The notes beneath the pieces are model-generated. The model did not search any database and was not told where the DNA came from. It saw only the letters and a program-made list of their open reading frames with translations. Shown here piece after piece: positions 26,520 to 35,114 of a stretch of DNA of 64,000 nt. Source of the DNA: Sulfuriferula sp047300855 (GTDB lineage: Bacteria; Pseudomonadota; Gammaproteobacteria; Burkholderiales; Sulfuriferulaceae); contig NZ_CP170197.1 in NCBI RefSeq assembly GCF_047300855.1, positions 3,038,001 through 3,102,000 of the forward strand, given 5' to 3'. The translations under genes and the position numbers were made by a program. Position 1 is the first letter of the stretch. Every line of letters starts with the position of its first letter.

Positions 26520-27272
26520 CTAGGCTATGGTACGGAACAGGAAAACCGCACCCACTATGATGCAGAGCATGCCAACGAATTTTTTAAGGATGTGGGTATC
26601 CACGATGTGAGCAATATGGGCACCAAGAAATACGCCGCCTATTTCAAAAACAATAATGAGACCGGCGACTCCGAAATCGATGGACCCGTAACGCAGGTTG
26701 CCCAACGTGCCGGATGCAGCCCCCACGATCTGAATGACCTGGCTTACGCCGATTGCCGTGAGCGGAGCAAAGCCGGACAAGACCATCAGCGGTACGGATA
26801 GCACCGGGCCGCCCACGCCCGTCAACCCGGAACCGAATCCGGCCACAGCGCCAATGCCCACCAATAGCAGGCGCTGTCTGTGCGGATGGCTTCCCCATGC
26901 GGCCTGCGTTTCTGCACGACCTGATCGAAGCGTATATATACCCGCGAGGATGATAATCACGGCCAGAATCAAAGCCAGTGAGGGCGCGTTCAGTCTCGAA
27001 TTTGCCCACGCGCCCAGAAAGGCCGCCACTGCCGCACCCGCGCAAACCGGTTGCGCCAATTTCCAATCGATGCTTCCCTGCCGATGAAAAAAGAACGTGC
27101 CGGCAAGCCCCGCAAAAATGAACGTGAATAAGGAAGTCGCCATGCTCAGGTGGATTGCCATGCCGGTAAGCATGGTTAACACCGAGGGAAGCAGTATCCC
27201 CCCGACCCCCACCGAGCCGACCAGTATTCCCACGCCAACCACCGCGAGCAATAGTGCAATGCTCCCTAACAT
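26520..27272 (-). CDS. TauE/SafE-family sulfite/organosulfonate exporter
   Basis: A 250-residue protein with about eight transmembrane helices arranged in two halves. Each half holds a Gly-rich repeat (GSVGVGGILLPSVL near residue 20 and SGLTGVGGPVLSVPLMV near residue 145), the signature of the TauE/SafE family. Characterised members export sulfite, sulfoacetate or related anions. It is the last gene of the minus-strand train that starts with the GntR regulator, 37 bases after the DUF971 gene. The neighbouring SsuA-like transporter and AprA-like flavoprotein support sulfite or a sulfonate as cargo (inference). Confidence 0.88.
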   Translation of the reverse strand: MLGSIALLLAVVGVGILVGSVGVGGILLPSVLTMLTGMAIHLSMATSLFTFIFAGLAGTFFFHRQGSIDWKLAQPVCAGAAVAAFLGAWANSRLNAPSLALILAVIIILAGIYTLRSGRAETQAAWGSHPHRQRLLLVGIGAVAGFGSGLTGVGGPVLSVPLMVLSGFAPLTAIGVSQVIQIVGAASGTLGNLRYGSIDFGVAGLIIVFEIGGVFLGAHIAHIVDTHILKKFVGMLCIIVGAVFLFRTIA

Positions 27273-27309
27273 GCGCGCTCCTCAAATCCGGATATTGCAA
27301 TAGGGAACG

Positions 27310-27609
27310 TCACGCCTCGCACTCAAGCTGTCTCAAATAGCTCCATGGAAAAATTCCGCGATCATGTCCGTCATCAAAGCCGAGCTGCATCGCATACGAC
27401 CCCACCGGCACGATCGAAAGGATGCGGATATCTTCCGGGCAGGGAATGTCTTCATGCTTGGCGGCTAGCTGCCGGCAGGTGGTGCAGCGACAGGCGCGCC
27501 GCAATGCAGCGTCTTTAAACCGGCTCACCAGCCCGTCACTCCAGTTGATCTCCAGTTCGCGTGATGCGGCAAGCTGTCGTATCTCGATCGGTATGGGTTC
27601 GTTTGACAC
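27310..27609 (-). CDS. DUF971 domain protein (gamma-butyrobetaine-hydroxylase-like N-terminal domain)
   Basis: A 99-residue protein. The DUF971/GBBH-N pattern is clear: ELEINWSDGLVSRF, ALRRACRCTTC, ILSIVPVGSYAMQLGFDDGHDRGIFPWSYLRQL. Three cysteines in CRCTTC could bind zinc or an iron-sulfur cluster. Stand-alone DUF971 proteins are often near Fe-S cluster carriers (Mrp/ApbC) and are thought to help iron-sulfur or metal handling. Here it follows the 1186-residue flavoprotein by two bases, so it is likely an accessory factor for the Fe-S proteins of this locus. Confidence 0.85.
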   Translation of the reverse strand: MSNEPIPIEIRQLAASRELEINWSDGLVSRFKDAALRRACRCTTCRQLAAKHEDIPCPEDIRILSIVPVGSYAMQLGFDDGHDRGIFPWSYLRQLECEA

Positions 27610-27611
27610 GA

Positions 27612-30600
27612 TTATTCCCTTTGCCCCATGCGCTGTTGCGCCGCCTCTTCAGCAACAGGAACGCGTGCGCATTCGTGCGCATTGCGATTTTTCTCGTCCA
27701 GAAGATAACTCAACCATAAATTGCTCACTTTCTCCTGCACGCTGTTTTGCCCCTGGCGTGCCTTGAGATTCACGAAATCCACCGCGAACAAAGGTTGATG
27801 TTGATTAAAGCACGAAAACACGATGCCTGCCGGCAACTTCGTCTCCGGGTCATGGTGCTGGCACAGGCACTGGGCGCAGACTTCCTTCATCATGCATTGC
27901 ATCGGGCTATTCACTGCAACCAGCGCTTTGAGCTGCGGTTTCAGCAAATGCCGCAAGATAGTGCGCAAGGCGCCGGACATGCGTTCCATCGTAGCCGGGT
28001 TGTCGGACAGCAGTAGTGTGTCCGTGTGCCCCAGCCAGTTTGAATAGCTGCCCTCGGTTTCCAGGCAGGCGCTGATGTAGTCGTCGACGCCATGCGTAAA
28101 GCAGCTGTCCTGCGACCGTTTGCAATGGAGCGCCGGACCTTCGTCGAGTATCCATATCGCCTGGTCGGCCAGGATTTCCATGACCGCCTGGACCGCTTGC
28201 GCCTGCTGCCCATTACGAAAATGCCCGATAAAGATGATCTGATTGCCCGCTGCATGCCACGCGGTGCTGCCATCGATGGTGCTGGTCACGGCGGAATGCC
28301 CACCCATGACCGTGACCGTTTGATTCTCGGGCATGGGCAGGCCGGTACCGGTCGGCCCCATCAGGACTACCGGCTCGCCCGGTGCGAGTTGGGCAGCAAT
28401 GCGACTGGAGGCGCCGACTTCGTTCACCAGCAGTTTGATTTCTCCGCTCTGTTTATCCACGTCGATGCCGTCGATGGCCATGCCTTCCATTTGCAGCACG
28501 GTTCCCTGCAAATGTTCGGCACGCGCATGGAAGTTTTGCAGCCGGTAAATCTGACCCGGCTGCCAGTTCTGGGCAGCCTGGCGCGCCCGTACCGTAACGC
28601 TCATCACATTGCCGCCCAAACGTTCCACCTGGGTGACCACCGGGCAAAGCCAGCTGTCCAGATTTTCCACAAAACCTTGCCAGGCAGCTTGAGTGGCCGC
28701 ATCAACCGGCGCCTGCAGGCGATGCGCGAACAGCGTTGCGATCTCGCGTGCGCCCTGTTTTCCAGAAGCCATGGCCTTCACTACGCTGCCCTGAAACTGC
28801 GGGTGATTATCGCCATAGATGCTGATTCGGTGTTCACCCTTTTGATACGAAGTCAGGAAGCCGATATCCGCACTCTTGCAGTTCCCTGTTGACGCCGCTC
28901 TGCGCAAGCTTGTCTCGCCTGTTAGCTGTTTATGCGTCGCGAAATATTTGCCGTCCATCTCGAACTCGCCCGGGTGCTCGCGGTTGTAAACCGTGTTGGG
29001 GCTGCTGCCTGCGGCAACGAATACCGAGCGCGCGGGAAGCTCGATCTGTTCTCCGCTGTCGACCCAGGCGCCCTGCGCATCCTCGACCAAACGGCGAAAC
29101 ATCATGCCCTGAACATGGCCCGCTTCATCCAGCACCGCTTCTGCCGGATCCAGTCCTTGCGCGTAAAAAATCCCTTCCTGCAAAGCCTTTTCAATTTCTT
29201 CGTGATTGCGCAGATAGGCTGGCGATTCGTTCATCCCGCGCCGGTAAACCACAGTTACGCCACCCCATGCCTGCAGCAGCGGCGCAAAATTCGGCGTTTC
29301 GTTGGCTACGGCTGCACGTCGCCGTTCCGCGCGAATCAGCCTGGCGTGAGCCAGATATTCTTCAAAAATGCCCTGCTCTACTTTATTCAAAGTGGCGTCC
29401 CAGCGGCCTGCCAAAGTGATCTTTTCAAAACGCTCCAGCATCTTCTCGACTTGTAGTACGTAGTAAGCCTGGACTTCGGTTGCCGTATCGATGGCGCTGA
29501 GCCCGCCGCCCACGACCAGCGCCGGCAGCCGGACTTGCAGATTGGCCAGGCTGTCTTTTTTCGAGGCGCCGGTGAGTTGCAGCGCCATCAGGAAATCACT
29601 GGCCTGACGGATGCCATGCGCCAGATTGTTCTTGATCTGGATCACCGTAGGTTTGCCGGCTCCCGTCGCCAGTGCGATATGCTCAAAGCCCAGCGTCCAG
29701 GCATCGTCTATAGTCATGGTGCCGCCGAAACGCACGCCACCGTAAACGCGAAAATGCCGATTGCGCGCCAGGGTCAGGTACACCAGCTTGAGGAAGTTCT
29801 TGTCCCAGCGCACCGTAATGCCGTACTCGGCCACACCACCGAATCCGCTCATCACGCGTTCATCCAGAGGTTCATTCAGGTCGCTTACGTGTTTGATGGG
29901 AGTGGGAACCCGCCCGCCCGCCCCAGTCCAGGCTTCATCGAGCGGCTCGATTTTCAAACCGTCGATCGCCACTACGCCGAATCCTGATTGCAGCAGATGA
30001 TGCGACAGATTGAAGCCGGCCGGTCCTGCACCGACACACAGAATGCGCGTGCCATGATGCGGCAGCGCATAGGGACGAGCCCGATTGAGCGGGTTCCAGC
30101 GCGTCAGCAAATAATAGATTTCGAATCCCCAGGGCCAGTTCAGAACGTCAGTCAGGATGCGCGTCTCGATCTGAGGAATATCGACCGGATCCTGCTTCTG
30201 ATAAATACAGCCCTTCATGCAGTCGTTGCAGATGCGGTTGCCGGTGGCAGGCACCAGCGGATTGTCGATCATGATGACCGCCAGCGCGGCCAGCGTATAG
30301 GCGTCCAGCTTCAGTGTATGCGCTTCCGATATGCGCTCTTCGAGCGGGCAACCGGTGAGCTCCACGCCCAGCGAATTGGTGCGAAATCCGCCGTTTTCCT
30401 TGTCCGGAAATCCCTTGGAGCAAAAGTCGCCTTCATGGTCATGGCAGTAAACGCAGTAATGCACATGATCCATGGTTTCGCGCAGATTGAAGCGCGGGTC
30501 CGTCAACCCGAAACCGTCACGGCGCCGCTGCCGTTCCGCAAGACCGCCTACGCGTCCTGCCGCATCGTTCTCCACAGGTATCGTCGGCACCAGTTTCATG

Positions 30601-31172
30601 TATTCGATTTTCTGCGGCAGTTTGAAGCTGACCCATCCGGCCACGCTCGCCTTGCCTTCCGGGGTGTTGTAGGCGGCATAAGCCCATTCTTCCAGCAGAC
30701 TCAGGGTATCGTTGGCACCGGACTCTGCAGCCAATACCCACAGTCTGGCAACGGCCAGTTCCTGATCGGTTGTGTCCTGCGTGTACAGCTTCTGTTGCAG
30801 CAGGTCATTCAGCATTTCAAATGAGCGGGTCGCGGCGCGCTTGCGGCGCACGCGCGGCTTGATGAATTTTTCCTTGAACGCATGAACCGGCTCGTCAAGT
30901 AGCTGCTGCCGCCTTAATCCGTTACGTGCCGTTTCAACGCCAAATGCGCCCACCAGAAAATCTTCCAGACACCGGCCTGCGTCGATGAGCAATCCTGACT
31001 CTGCTACGGCACTGATCTCAGCTCCGTTTCTATATGCCAGAAATTGCGCTGCCAGCTGGCTGTCGCGTTGCGTCAGAAAGCCCAAAAACAGTTCATCCAG
31101 TACCGGCAGGCGCTCCGCTTCGTAGATGTCTGCGTACTTGAATCCGGGTAACTTCAATTCGAATGATGTCAT
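27612..31172 (-). CDS. Giant GltD/PyrK-like iron-sulfur flavoprotein (1186 residues)
   Basis: A very long redox protein with three recognisable parts. Residues ~1-370: a poorly known N-terminal region ending in cysteine-rich CVYCHDHEGDFCSKGF and ICNDCMKGCIYQ, likely Fe-S ligands. Residues ~375-830: a GltD-like pyridine nucleotide-disulfide oxidoreductase core with CVGAGPAGFNLS and a second nucleotide site VVGGGLSAIDTATE. Residues ~840-1130: a PyrK/ferredoxin-reductase-like module with WQPGQIYRLQNF, LMGPTGTGLPMP and a 2Fe-2S motif CMMKEVCAQCLC plus FSCFNQ. It could move electrons between NAD(P)H and ferredoxins. AGGA precedes the ATG. It belongs to the sulfonate-like locus; its exact reaction is unknown. 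Confidence 0.8.
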   Translation of the reverse strand: MTSFELKLPGFKYADIYEAERLPVLDELFLGFLTQRDSQLAAQFLAYRNGAEISAVAESGLLIDAGRCLEDFLVGAFGVETARNGLRRQQLLDEPVHAFKEKFIKPRVRRKRAATRSFEMLNDLLQQKLYTQDTTDQELAVARLWVLAAESGANDTLSLLEEWAYAAYNTPEGKASVAGWVSFKLPQKIEYMKLVPTIPVENDAAGRVGGLAERQRRRDGFGLTDPRFNLRETMDHVHYCVYCHDHEGDFCSKGFPDKENGGFRTNSLGVELTGCPLEERISEAHTLKLDAYTLAALAVIMIDNPLVPATGNRICNDCMKGCIYQKQDPVDIPQIETRILTDVLNWPWGFEIYYLLTRWNPLNRARPYALPHHGTRILCVGAGPAGFNLSHHLLQSGFGVVAIDGLKIEPLDEAWTGAGGRVPTPIKHVSDLNEPLDERVMSGFGGVAEYGITVRWDKNFLKLVYLTLARNRHFRVYGGVRFGGTMTIDDAWTLGFEHIALATGAGKPTVIQIKNNLAHGIRQASDFLMALQLTGASKKDSLANLQVRLPALVVGGGLSAIDTATEVQAYYVLQVEKMLERFEKITLAGRWDATLNKVEQGIFEEYLAHARLIRAERRRAAVANETPNFAPLLQAWGGVTVVYRRGMNESPAYLRNHEEIEKALQEGIFYAQGLDPAEAVLDEAGHVQGMMFRRLVEDAQGAWVDSGEQIELPARSVFVAAGSSPNTVYNREHPGEFEMDGKYFATHKQLTGETSLRRAASTGNCKSADIGFLTSYQKGEHRISIYGDNHPQFQGSVVKAMASGKQGAREIATLFAHRLQAPVDAATQAAWQGFVENLDSWLCPVVTQVERLGGNVMSVTVRARQAAQNWQPGQIYRLQNFHARAEHLQGTVLQMEGMAIDGIDVDKQSGEIKLLVNEVGASSRIAAQLAPGEPVVLMGPTGTGLPMPENQTVTVMGGHSAVTSTIDGSTAWHAAGNQIIFIGHFRNGQQAQAVQAVMEILADQAIWILDEGPALHCKRSQDSCFTHGVDDYISACLETEGSYSNWLGHTDTLLLSDNPATMERMSGALRTILRHLLKPQLKALVAVNSPMQCMMKEVCAQCLCQHHDPETKLPAGIVFSCFNQHQPLFAVDFVNLKARQGQNSVQEKVSNLWLSYLLDEKNRNAHECARVPVAEEAAQQRMGQRE

Positions 31173-31318
31173 CTCTGTTCCTTCTTGAAACAATCTATAT
31201 TCTTTCAGGCAGGCATCTGTTTCGCCTGCATACGGATCAATCGCTCACCACGACAAGACATGTAATTACAAGTTCTCATGCAGCAAGCCAGGCACGATTG
31301 CCTGCTCCTGCTGCGTGG

Positions 31319-32173
31319 CTAAATCAGTTCGGCCACGCCTTGCGGCCCTACTTCCATACCGAACCCGCCCATCCCCTCTTTGAGGTCGCCACCCATGGCC
31401 TTGAAACTTTCTTCGCGAATAAGCTCATGCAGCTGCCGTTTCAGCAGGAGAAATTCGTTTGACGTGGTCATTTCCGCGACACGTGGCCGCGGCAGCGGCA
31501 CTTCGATTTCCGCCTTGATGCGGCCGGGTCTCGCGGTCATCACGTAGACTTTGTCGGAGAGGAAAATGGATTCGTCAATATCGTGCGTGATGAACAGCAC
31601 TGAAAGCCGGAAGCGTTGCCACATGTTGGTCAGGATTTGCTGCATCACGACGCGCGTCTGTGCATCCAGCGCACCGAAAGGCTCGTCCATCAGCAGTACC
31701 TGAGGGCTGGTTGCCAGCGCGCGGACGATGCCGACGCGCTGCTTCATCCCCCCCGACAACTGATCCGGGTAATGATTTTCGAACGCGAGCAGACCCGCCA
31801 GGCCTAGCAGGGTTCGGGCCGCTGTTTCCCGTTCACTTCTTTGGCGGCCCTGCATTTTCAGACCGAACTCCACGTTCCTGCGTACCGTCATCCAGGGAAA
31901 CAGCGAGTATTGCTGGAATACCATGCCACGCTCGGCGCCGGGCCCGCGTACATCCACTCCATCGACCAGTACGCTGCCTCCCGTACGTTTGACGAAACCC
32001 GCCACGACATTCAGCAGCGTTGATTTTCCGCAGCCGGATGGGCCGAGTATGGAGACAAATTCACCCGGTTTCACATCAATGCTGACCTCATTGACGGCAT
32101 CGACCACATTTGCACCCGAACCGAAGCGGACGTCCAGATTCCTGATTTCCACGTTGCCTTTATCTGCGGTCAT
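31319..32173 (-). CDS. NitT/TauT-type ABC transporter ATP-binding protein (SsuB/TauB-like)
   Basis: A 284-residue ABC ATPase. Walker A is GPSGCGKSTLL (residue ~41), the Q-loop is in MVFQQYSLFPWMTV, the signature is LSGGMKQRVGI and Walker B is VLLMDEPFGALDAQTR, with the switch His in LFITHDIDES. It groups with SsuB, TauB and NrtD. A C-terminal extension of ~40 residues ends in a Gly/Met-rich tail. The ATG overlaps the permease stop as ATGA. It would power import of a sulfonate-like anion. Confidence 0.9.
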   Translation of the reverse strand: MTADKGNVEIRNLDVRFGSGANVVDAVNEVSIDVKPGEFVSILGPSGCGKSTLLNVVAGFVKRTGGSVLVDGVDVRGPGAERGMVFQQYSLFPWMTVRRNVEFGLKMQGRQRSERETAARTLLGLAGLLAFENHYPDQLSGGMKQRVGIVRALATSPQVLLMDEPFGALDAQTRVVMQQILTNMWQRFRLSVLFITHDIDESIFLSDKVYVMTARPGRIKAEIEVPLPRPRVAEMTTSNEFLLLKRQLHELIREESFKAMGGDLKEGMGGFGMEVGPQGVAELI

Positions 32174-33120
32174 GCCTTGCTCCCTCCGTTCTGGTTAGCC
32201 CAGGGCATGCTCATACGCCCGATCCAGCGTATTGCCGTGCTGCAGGCCAGGCCCAGGAATCCAATGACGATCATGCCGATGACGATGTCTGAATACTGGA
32301 TCAGGGAATAAGCTTCCCAAGTGAAATAACCGATCCCGTATTGACCGGAAATCATTTCTGCGGCGATTAATGAAACCCAGGCCACACCCATGCCTACCGA
32401 CAAGCCGTTGAAGATTTGCGGCAGCGCGGCCGGCAAGATGACCTGCCGCAACAATGCGGGCTCTTTCGCGCCAAGACTGCGTGCGGCGCGAATCAGCACC
32501 GGATCGACACTCGTCACGCCGTGCACCGTGCTCAGCAGGATCGGAAAAAACGACCCGAGAAAAGTGATGAAGACGATGCTGCCCTCGTTGGTTGGCCACA
32601 ACATGATGGCGATGGGTACCCAGGCAATGGCAGGAATCGGCCGGAGTATTTCAAGGATCGGGGACATGAGTTGCCGGGCCAACCTATAGTGGCCGATGAC
32701 GAGCCCCAAAGCAACGCCGAAAACCACAGCGATGCCAAACCCCAGCAGGATTCTACGCAAACTGATCAGCATGTTTTGGTAGAAGCTGTCGTTTTTGCTC
32801 AGGTCCACCATCTCCTTGAAGACATCCAGCGGTGCCGGGATATTGGTAAACCGGACATAGAAGTCGACCCGATATTTCACGGCCAGGTACCAGGCTCCGA
32901 TGAACAGTGCGATGGAGATCAGTGCAAGCACCGCGGAGCCGATATTGCGTCCGGCACTGTCTGCCAGATTTTGCCAGACTCCATGACCTGGCGAGGTCTG
33001 GCCAGCAGTTTGCTCGGCAATCACTTTGCCTTGGTCATTAGCTGGCGTTGCCGCCATCTCCGGCGCACTTGCCGCATCGTTTGTCTCTTCGTGATAGTTA
33101 ATCAGCTCTGCGGTTCGCAT
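32170..33120 (-). CDS. NitT/TauT-type ABC transporter permease (SsuC/TauC-like)
   Basis: A 316-residue membrane protein. A hydrophilic N-terminal ~55 residues precedes about six transmembrane helices. The EAA loop is present as AARSLGAKEPALLRQVILPAALPQIFNGL, preceded by PIPAIAWVPIAIMLW, which is typical of SsuC/TauC/NrtB permeases. Two ATG codons overlap or abut the binding-protein stop (TAATGATG); the second is chosen because it is five bases from GGAGG. It lies between the binding protein and the ATPase in a tight three-gene unit. Confidence 0.9.
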   Translation of the reverse strand: MRTAELINYHEETNDAASAPEMAATPANDQGKVIAEQTAGQTSPGHGVWQNLADSAGRNIGSAVLALISIALFIGAWYLAVKYRVDFYVRFTNIPAPLDVFKEMVDLSKNDSFYQNMLISLRRILLGFGIAVVFGVALGLVIGHYRLARQLMSPILEILRPIPAIAWVPIAIMLWPTNEGSIVFITFLGSFFPILLSTVHGVTSVDPVLIRAARSLGAKEPALLRQVILPAALPQIFNGLSVGMGVAWVSLIAAEMISGQYGIGYFTWEAYSLIQYSDIVIGMIVIGFLGLACSTAIRWIGRMSMPWANQNGGSKA

Positions 33121-33122
33121 CA

Positions 33123-34586
33123 TTACCTCCCCACGCTTGCAGCTGCAAGCGCTTCGGTATAATCCGCAACCTTGCCCCCATGCTTGGCTGCGTATGCAGC
33201 GGCATCATTTTTCAACAGGAACGGGACGATGGAAGGGTGTTTTGGCTGTTTGGCATCGAGGGCATAGAACGCCTTGTCGGCGAACAGCTTGATGCCGTAC
33301 GTCTTGTCGAACAGGTAAACCACATCTATCTTCTTGCCTTCGGATGAGGCTTTCTTTACCGCAGCCAAGGTGCAGTCCGGAGAGCTATATGCGGTAATGG
33401 CACCATTTTCTATCCACACCTCGCCGCCCGCTCTGGGATCCTTGATCGGCTTCTTGCACAGGGGATCCATGCCGCCAATTTCATACCCGGCAAAGCTCGC
33501 CTTCTGCTTGTCGTAATCCAGGCCTTTTTCCTTGAAAGCTTCGCGGATATAGGCCTCGTTAACCCAGGCATCGGCATTGAATTGCTTTACCTTCCCCATG
33601 CGCTGCAGCACGCCGGTGTCGTATTTGATGGTTTCTATCCATTTCGGCTTGATGGTCGGGTCCAGCGTGTGGATACCGCTTGGCCCAAGAAATATATAGA
33701 CAACCTCTTTTTCGATCTTGGTCCAGTCCTGAATTTTTTCCGCGGCCAATTTTGGATTCTTGCGAACCCAGTCATTCGCATCCAGCAGCGCTTTCAGATA
33801 GGCGACGACGACTTCCGGGTATTTGTCCGCAAAATCCTTGCGCACCACGATGCCGTGCATGGTCGGTACCTTGGTCTCGACGCCGTCGAAGATTTTGCGC
33901 GCAAAGCCACGGTAGGGAAGCAACTCAGCGAATGGCACGAAGTCCGCATGCGCATCGATCTTGCCCTCCTGCAAATTGGTCGTACCGACTTCCGGGCTCT
34001 GATTCGACAGCTTCCAGAAATCATCCTTCCACCCCCTGTCCTCCATCGCCTTCAACAGCATGCCATGGGCAGCGGAACCGAACGGCACGGATATGCTCTT
34101 GCCCTTCAGGTCGGACAGCTGGTAGTAAGGCGAGTCCTTGCGCACGACGACGCCATTGCCTGCGCCATCCTTGTTGTACGCAATAATCGCGACCAGTTCG
34201 CTCTTGGTGTCGTTACTGTTCTGGAAAGTGGCGCCATTCACCAGCATCGGATAGTCGCCCATCATCCCGATCTGCAACTTGTTCGCGATCATGCCGTTGG
34301 TGACTGGTGGACCGGATGTGAAGTTCTGCCAATCGATCTTGAAATGGATATCCTTGTACTTGCCGGTCTTCGGCAAGTATTTTTCCAGCAAGCCCAGCTT
34401 CTCCATGACTATTCCGGCAGTGACTGTATTGGTCGTGGTGTTCTGGATACCGATACCGAGAGTCACGTCTTCAGCATGTGCCACCACCGTTAAAAATGCC
34501 GAGGACGCCAGTGCCGCAGCTGCGAGCAGCAGTTTAAATAATGATGCTTTTCTTCCGGTTGTATTACTTGTTAGCCGCGTAATCAC
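33123..34586 (-). CDS. SsuA/TauA-type ABC substrate-binding protein with NosL-like C-terminal domain
   Basis: A 487-residue periplasmic protein, about 150 residues longer than SsuA. A signal peptide ends at VVAHAEDVT. Residues ~40-360 form the NMT1/SsuA fold: MIANKLQIGMMGDYPMLVNG, LKGKSISVPFGSAAHGML and VVRKDFADKYPEVV. From about residue 373 (MDPLCKKPIKD) to the end there is a second domain whose last part, SIVPFLLKNDAAAYAAKHGG, reads like the NosL/copper-chaperone fold. I know of no characterised SsuA-NosL fusion. The cargo is probably a sulfonate or related anion; metal or haem binding by the tail is speculative. Confidence 0.82.
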   Translation of the reverse strand: MITRLTSNTTGRKASLFKLLLAAAALASSAFLTVVAHAEDVTLGIGIQNTTTNTVTAGIVMEKLGLLEKYLPKTGKYKDIHFKIDWQNFTSGPPVTNGMIANKLQIGMMGDYPMLVNGATFQNSNDTKSELVAIIAYNKDGAGNGVVVRKDSPYYQLSDLKGKSISVPFGSAAHGMLLKAMEDRGWKDDFWKLSNQSPEVGTTNLQEGKIDAHADFVPFAELLPYRGFARKIFDGVETKVPTMHGIVVRKDFADKYPEVVVAYLKALLDANDWVRKNPKLAAEKIQDWTKIEKEVVYIFLGPSGIHTLDPTIKPKWIETIKYDTGVLQRMGKVKQFNADAWVNEAYIREAFKEKGLDYDKQKASFAGYEIGGMDPLCKKPIKDPRAGGEVWIENGAITAYSSPDCTLAAVKKASSEGKKIDVVYLFDKTYGIKLFADKAFYALDAKQPKHPSIVPFLLKNDAAAYAAKHGGKVADYTEALAAASVGR

Positions 34587-34736
34587 AATAAGTACCCCTT
34601 TTAAAATAAGTTACACATGTATTTAAATAGGCAACTTTCATACCCAGCGAGTATTTTTTATAACAACCTGTTTTATTGAATCTTTATCCTCTTGCCACTG
34701 TGTTCCATGCCCCTCATGCGTGCGACCTGTAGTGGC

Positions 34737-34760
34737 GTGCACTGCATTCATGCGGTGCAC
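34737..34760. repeat. Hairpin between the ferredoxin and ABC binding-protein genes
   Basis: Arms GTGCACTGCAT and ATGCGGTGCAC pair with one mismatch around a tiny loop, just past the FdxA-type gene. No T-run follows on the minus strand, so it may be an mRNA-stabilising or attenuating hairpin within the operon rather than a terminator. The rest of 34587-34763 shows no gene and may hold a second promoter for the transporter. Confidence 0.5.
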
Positions 34761-34763
34761 ATT

Positions 34764-35090
34764 TCAACCTGTTTGCAGATACTGAAATTTCTCCTGCACA
34801 CCCATCCATTCATCCGCATCTGCAGGCGCATCCACACGGGCACTGATGACCGGCCACACTTGCGACAGCTCTTCATTCAGGGCCACGTATTTTTCATACT
34901 CCGGCGGCAAATCTTCTTCAGCGAAGATTGCACCGGCAGGACATTCATCCACGCACAGCGAACAGTCGATGCACACGGCTGCGTTGATCACCAGAAAATT
35001 GGGTCCCTCATGGAAGCAATCCACCGGGCACACCTCAACACAATCGGTAAACTTGCAACGGATGCAGGGTTCGGCAACGATATAGGTCAT
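34764..35090 (-). CDS. FdxA-type 7Fe-8S ferredoxin
   Basis: A 108-residue ferredoxin of the FdxA family. The first cluster region is MTYIVAEPCIRCKFTDCVEV with CPVDCF and the second is CIDCSLCVDECPAGAIF. The C-terminal helical tail (YEKYVALNEELSQVWPVI) is the usual FdxA extension. It carries low-potential electrons in the cytoplasm. AAAGGA precedes the ATG. It lies 24 bases after the HEAT-repeat gene, so it is likely co-transcribed with the AprA-like flavoprotein. Confidence 0.93.
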   Translation of the reverse strand: MTYIVAEPCIRCKFTDCVEVCPVDCFHEGPNFLVINAAVCIDCSLCVDECPAGAIFAEEDLPPEYEKYVALNEELSQVWPVISARVDAPADADEWMGVQEKFQYLQTG

Positions 35091-35114
35091 GGTTTTTCCT
35101 TTCAGCCTGCTTGA

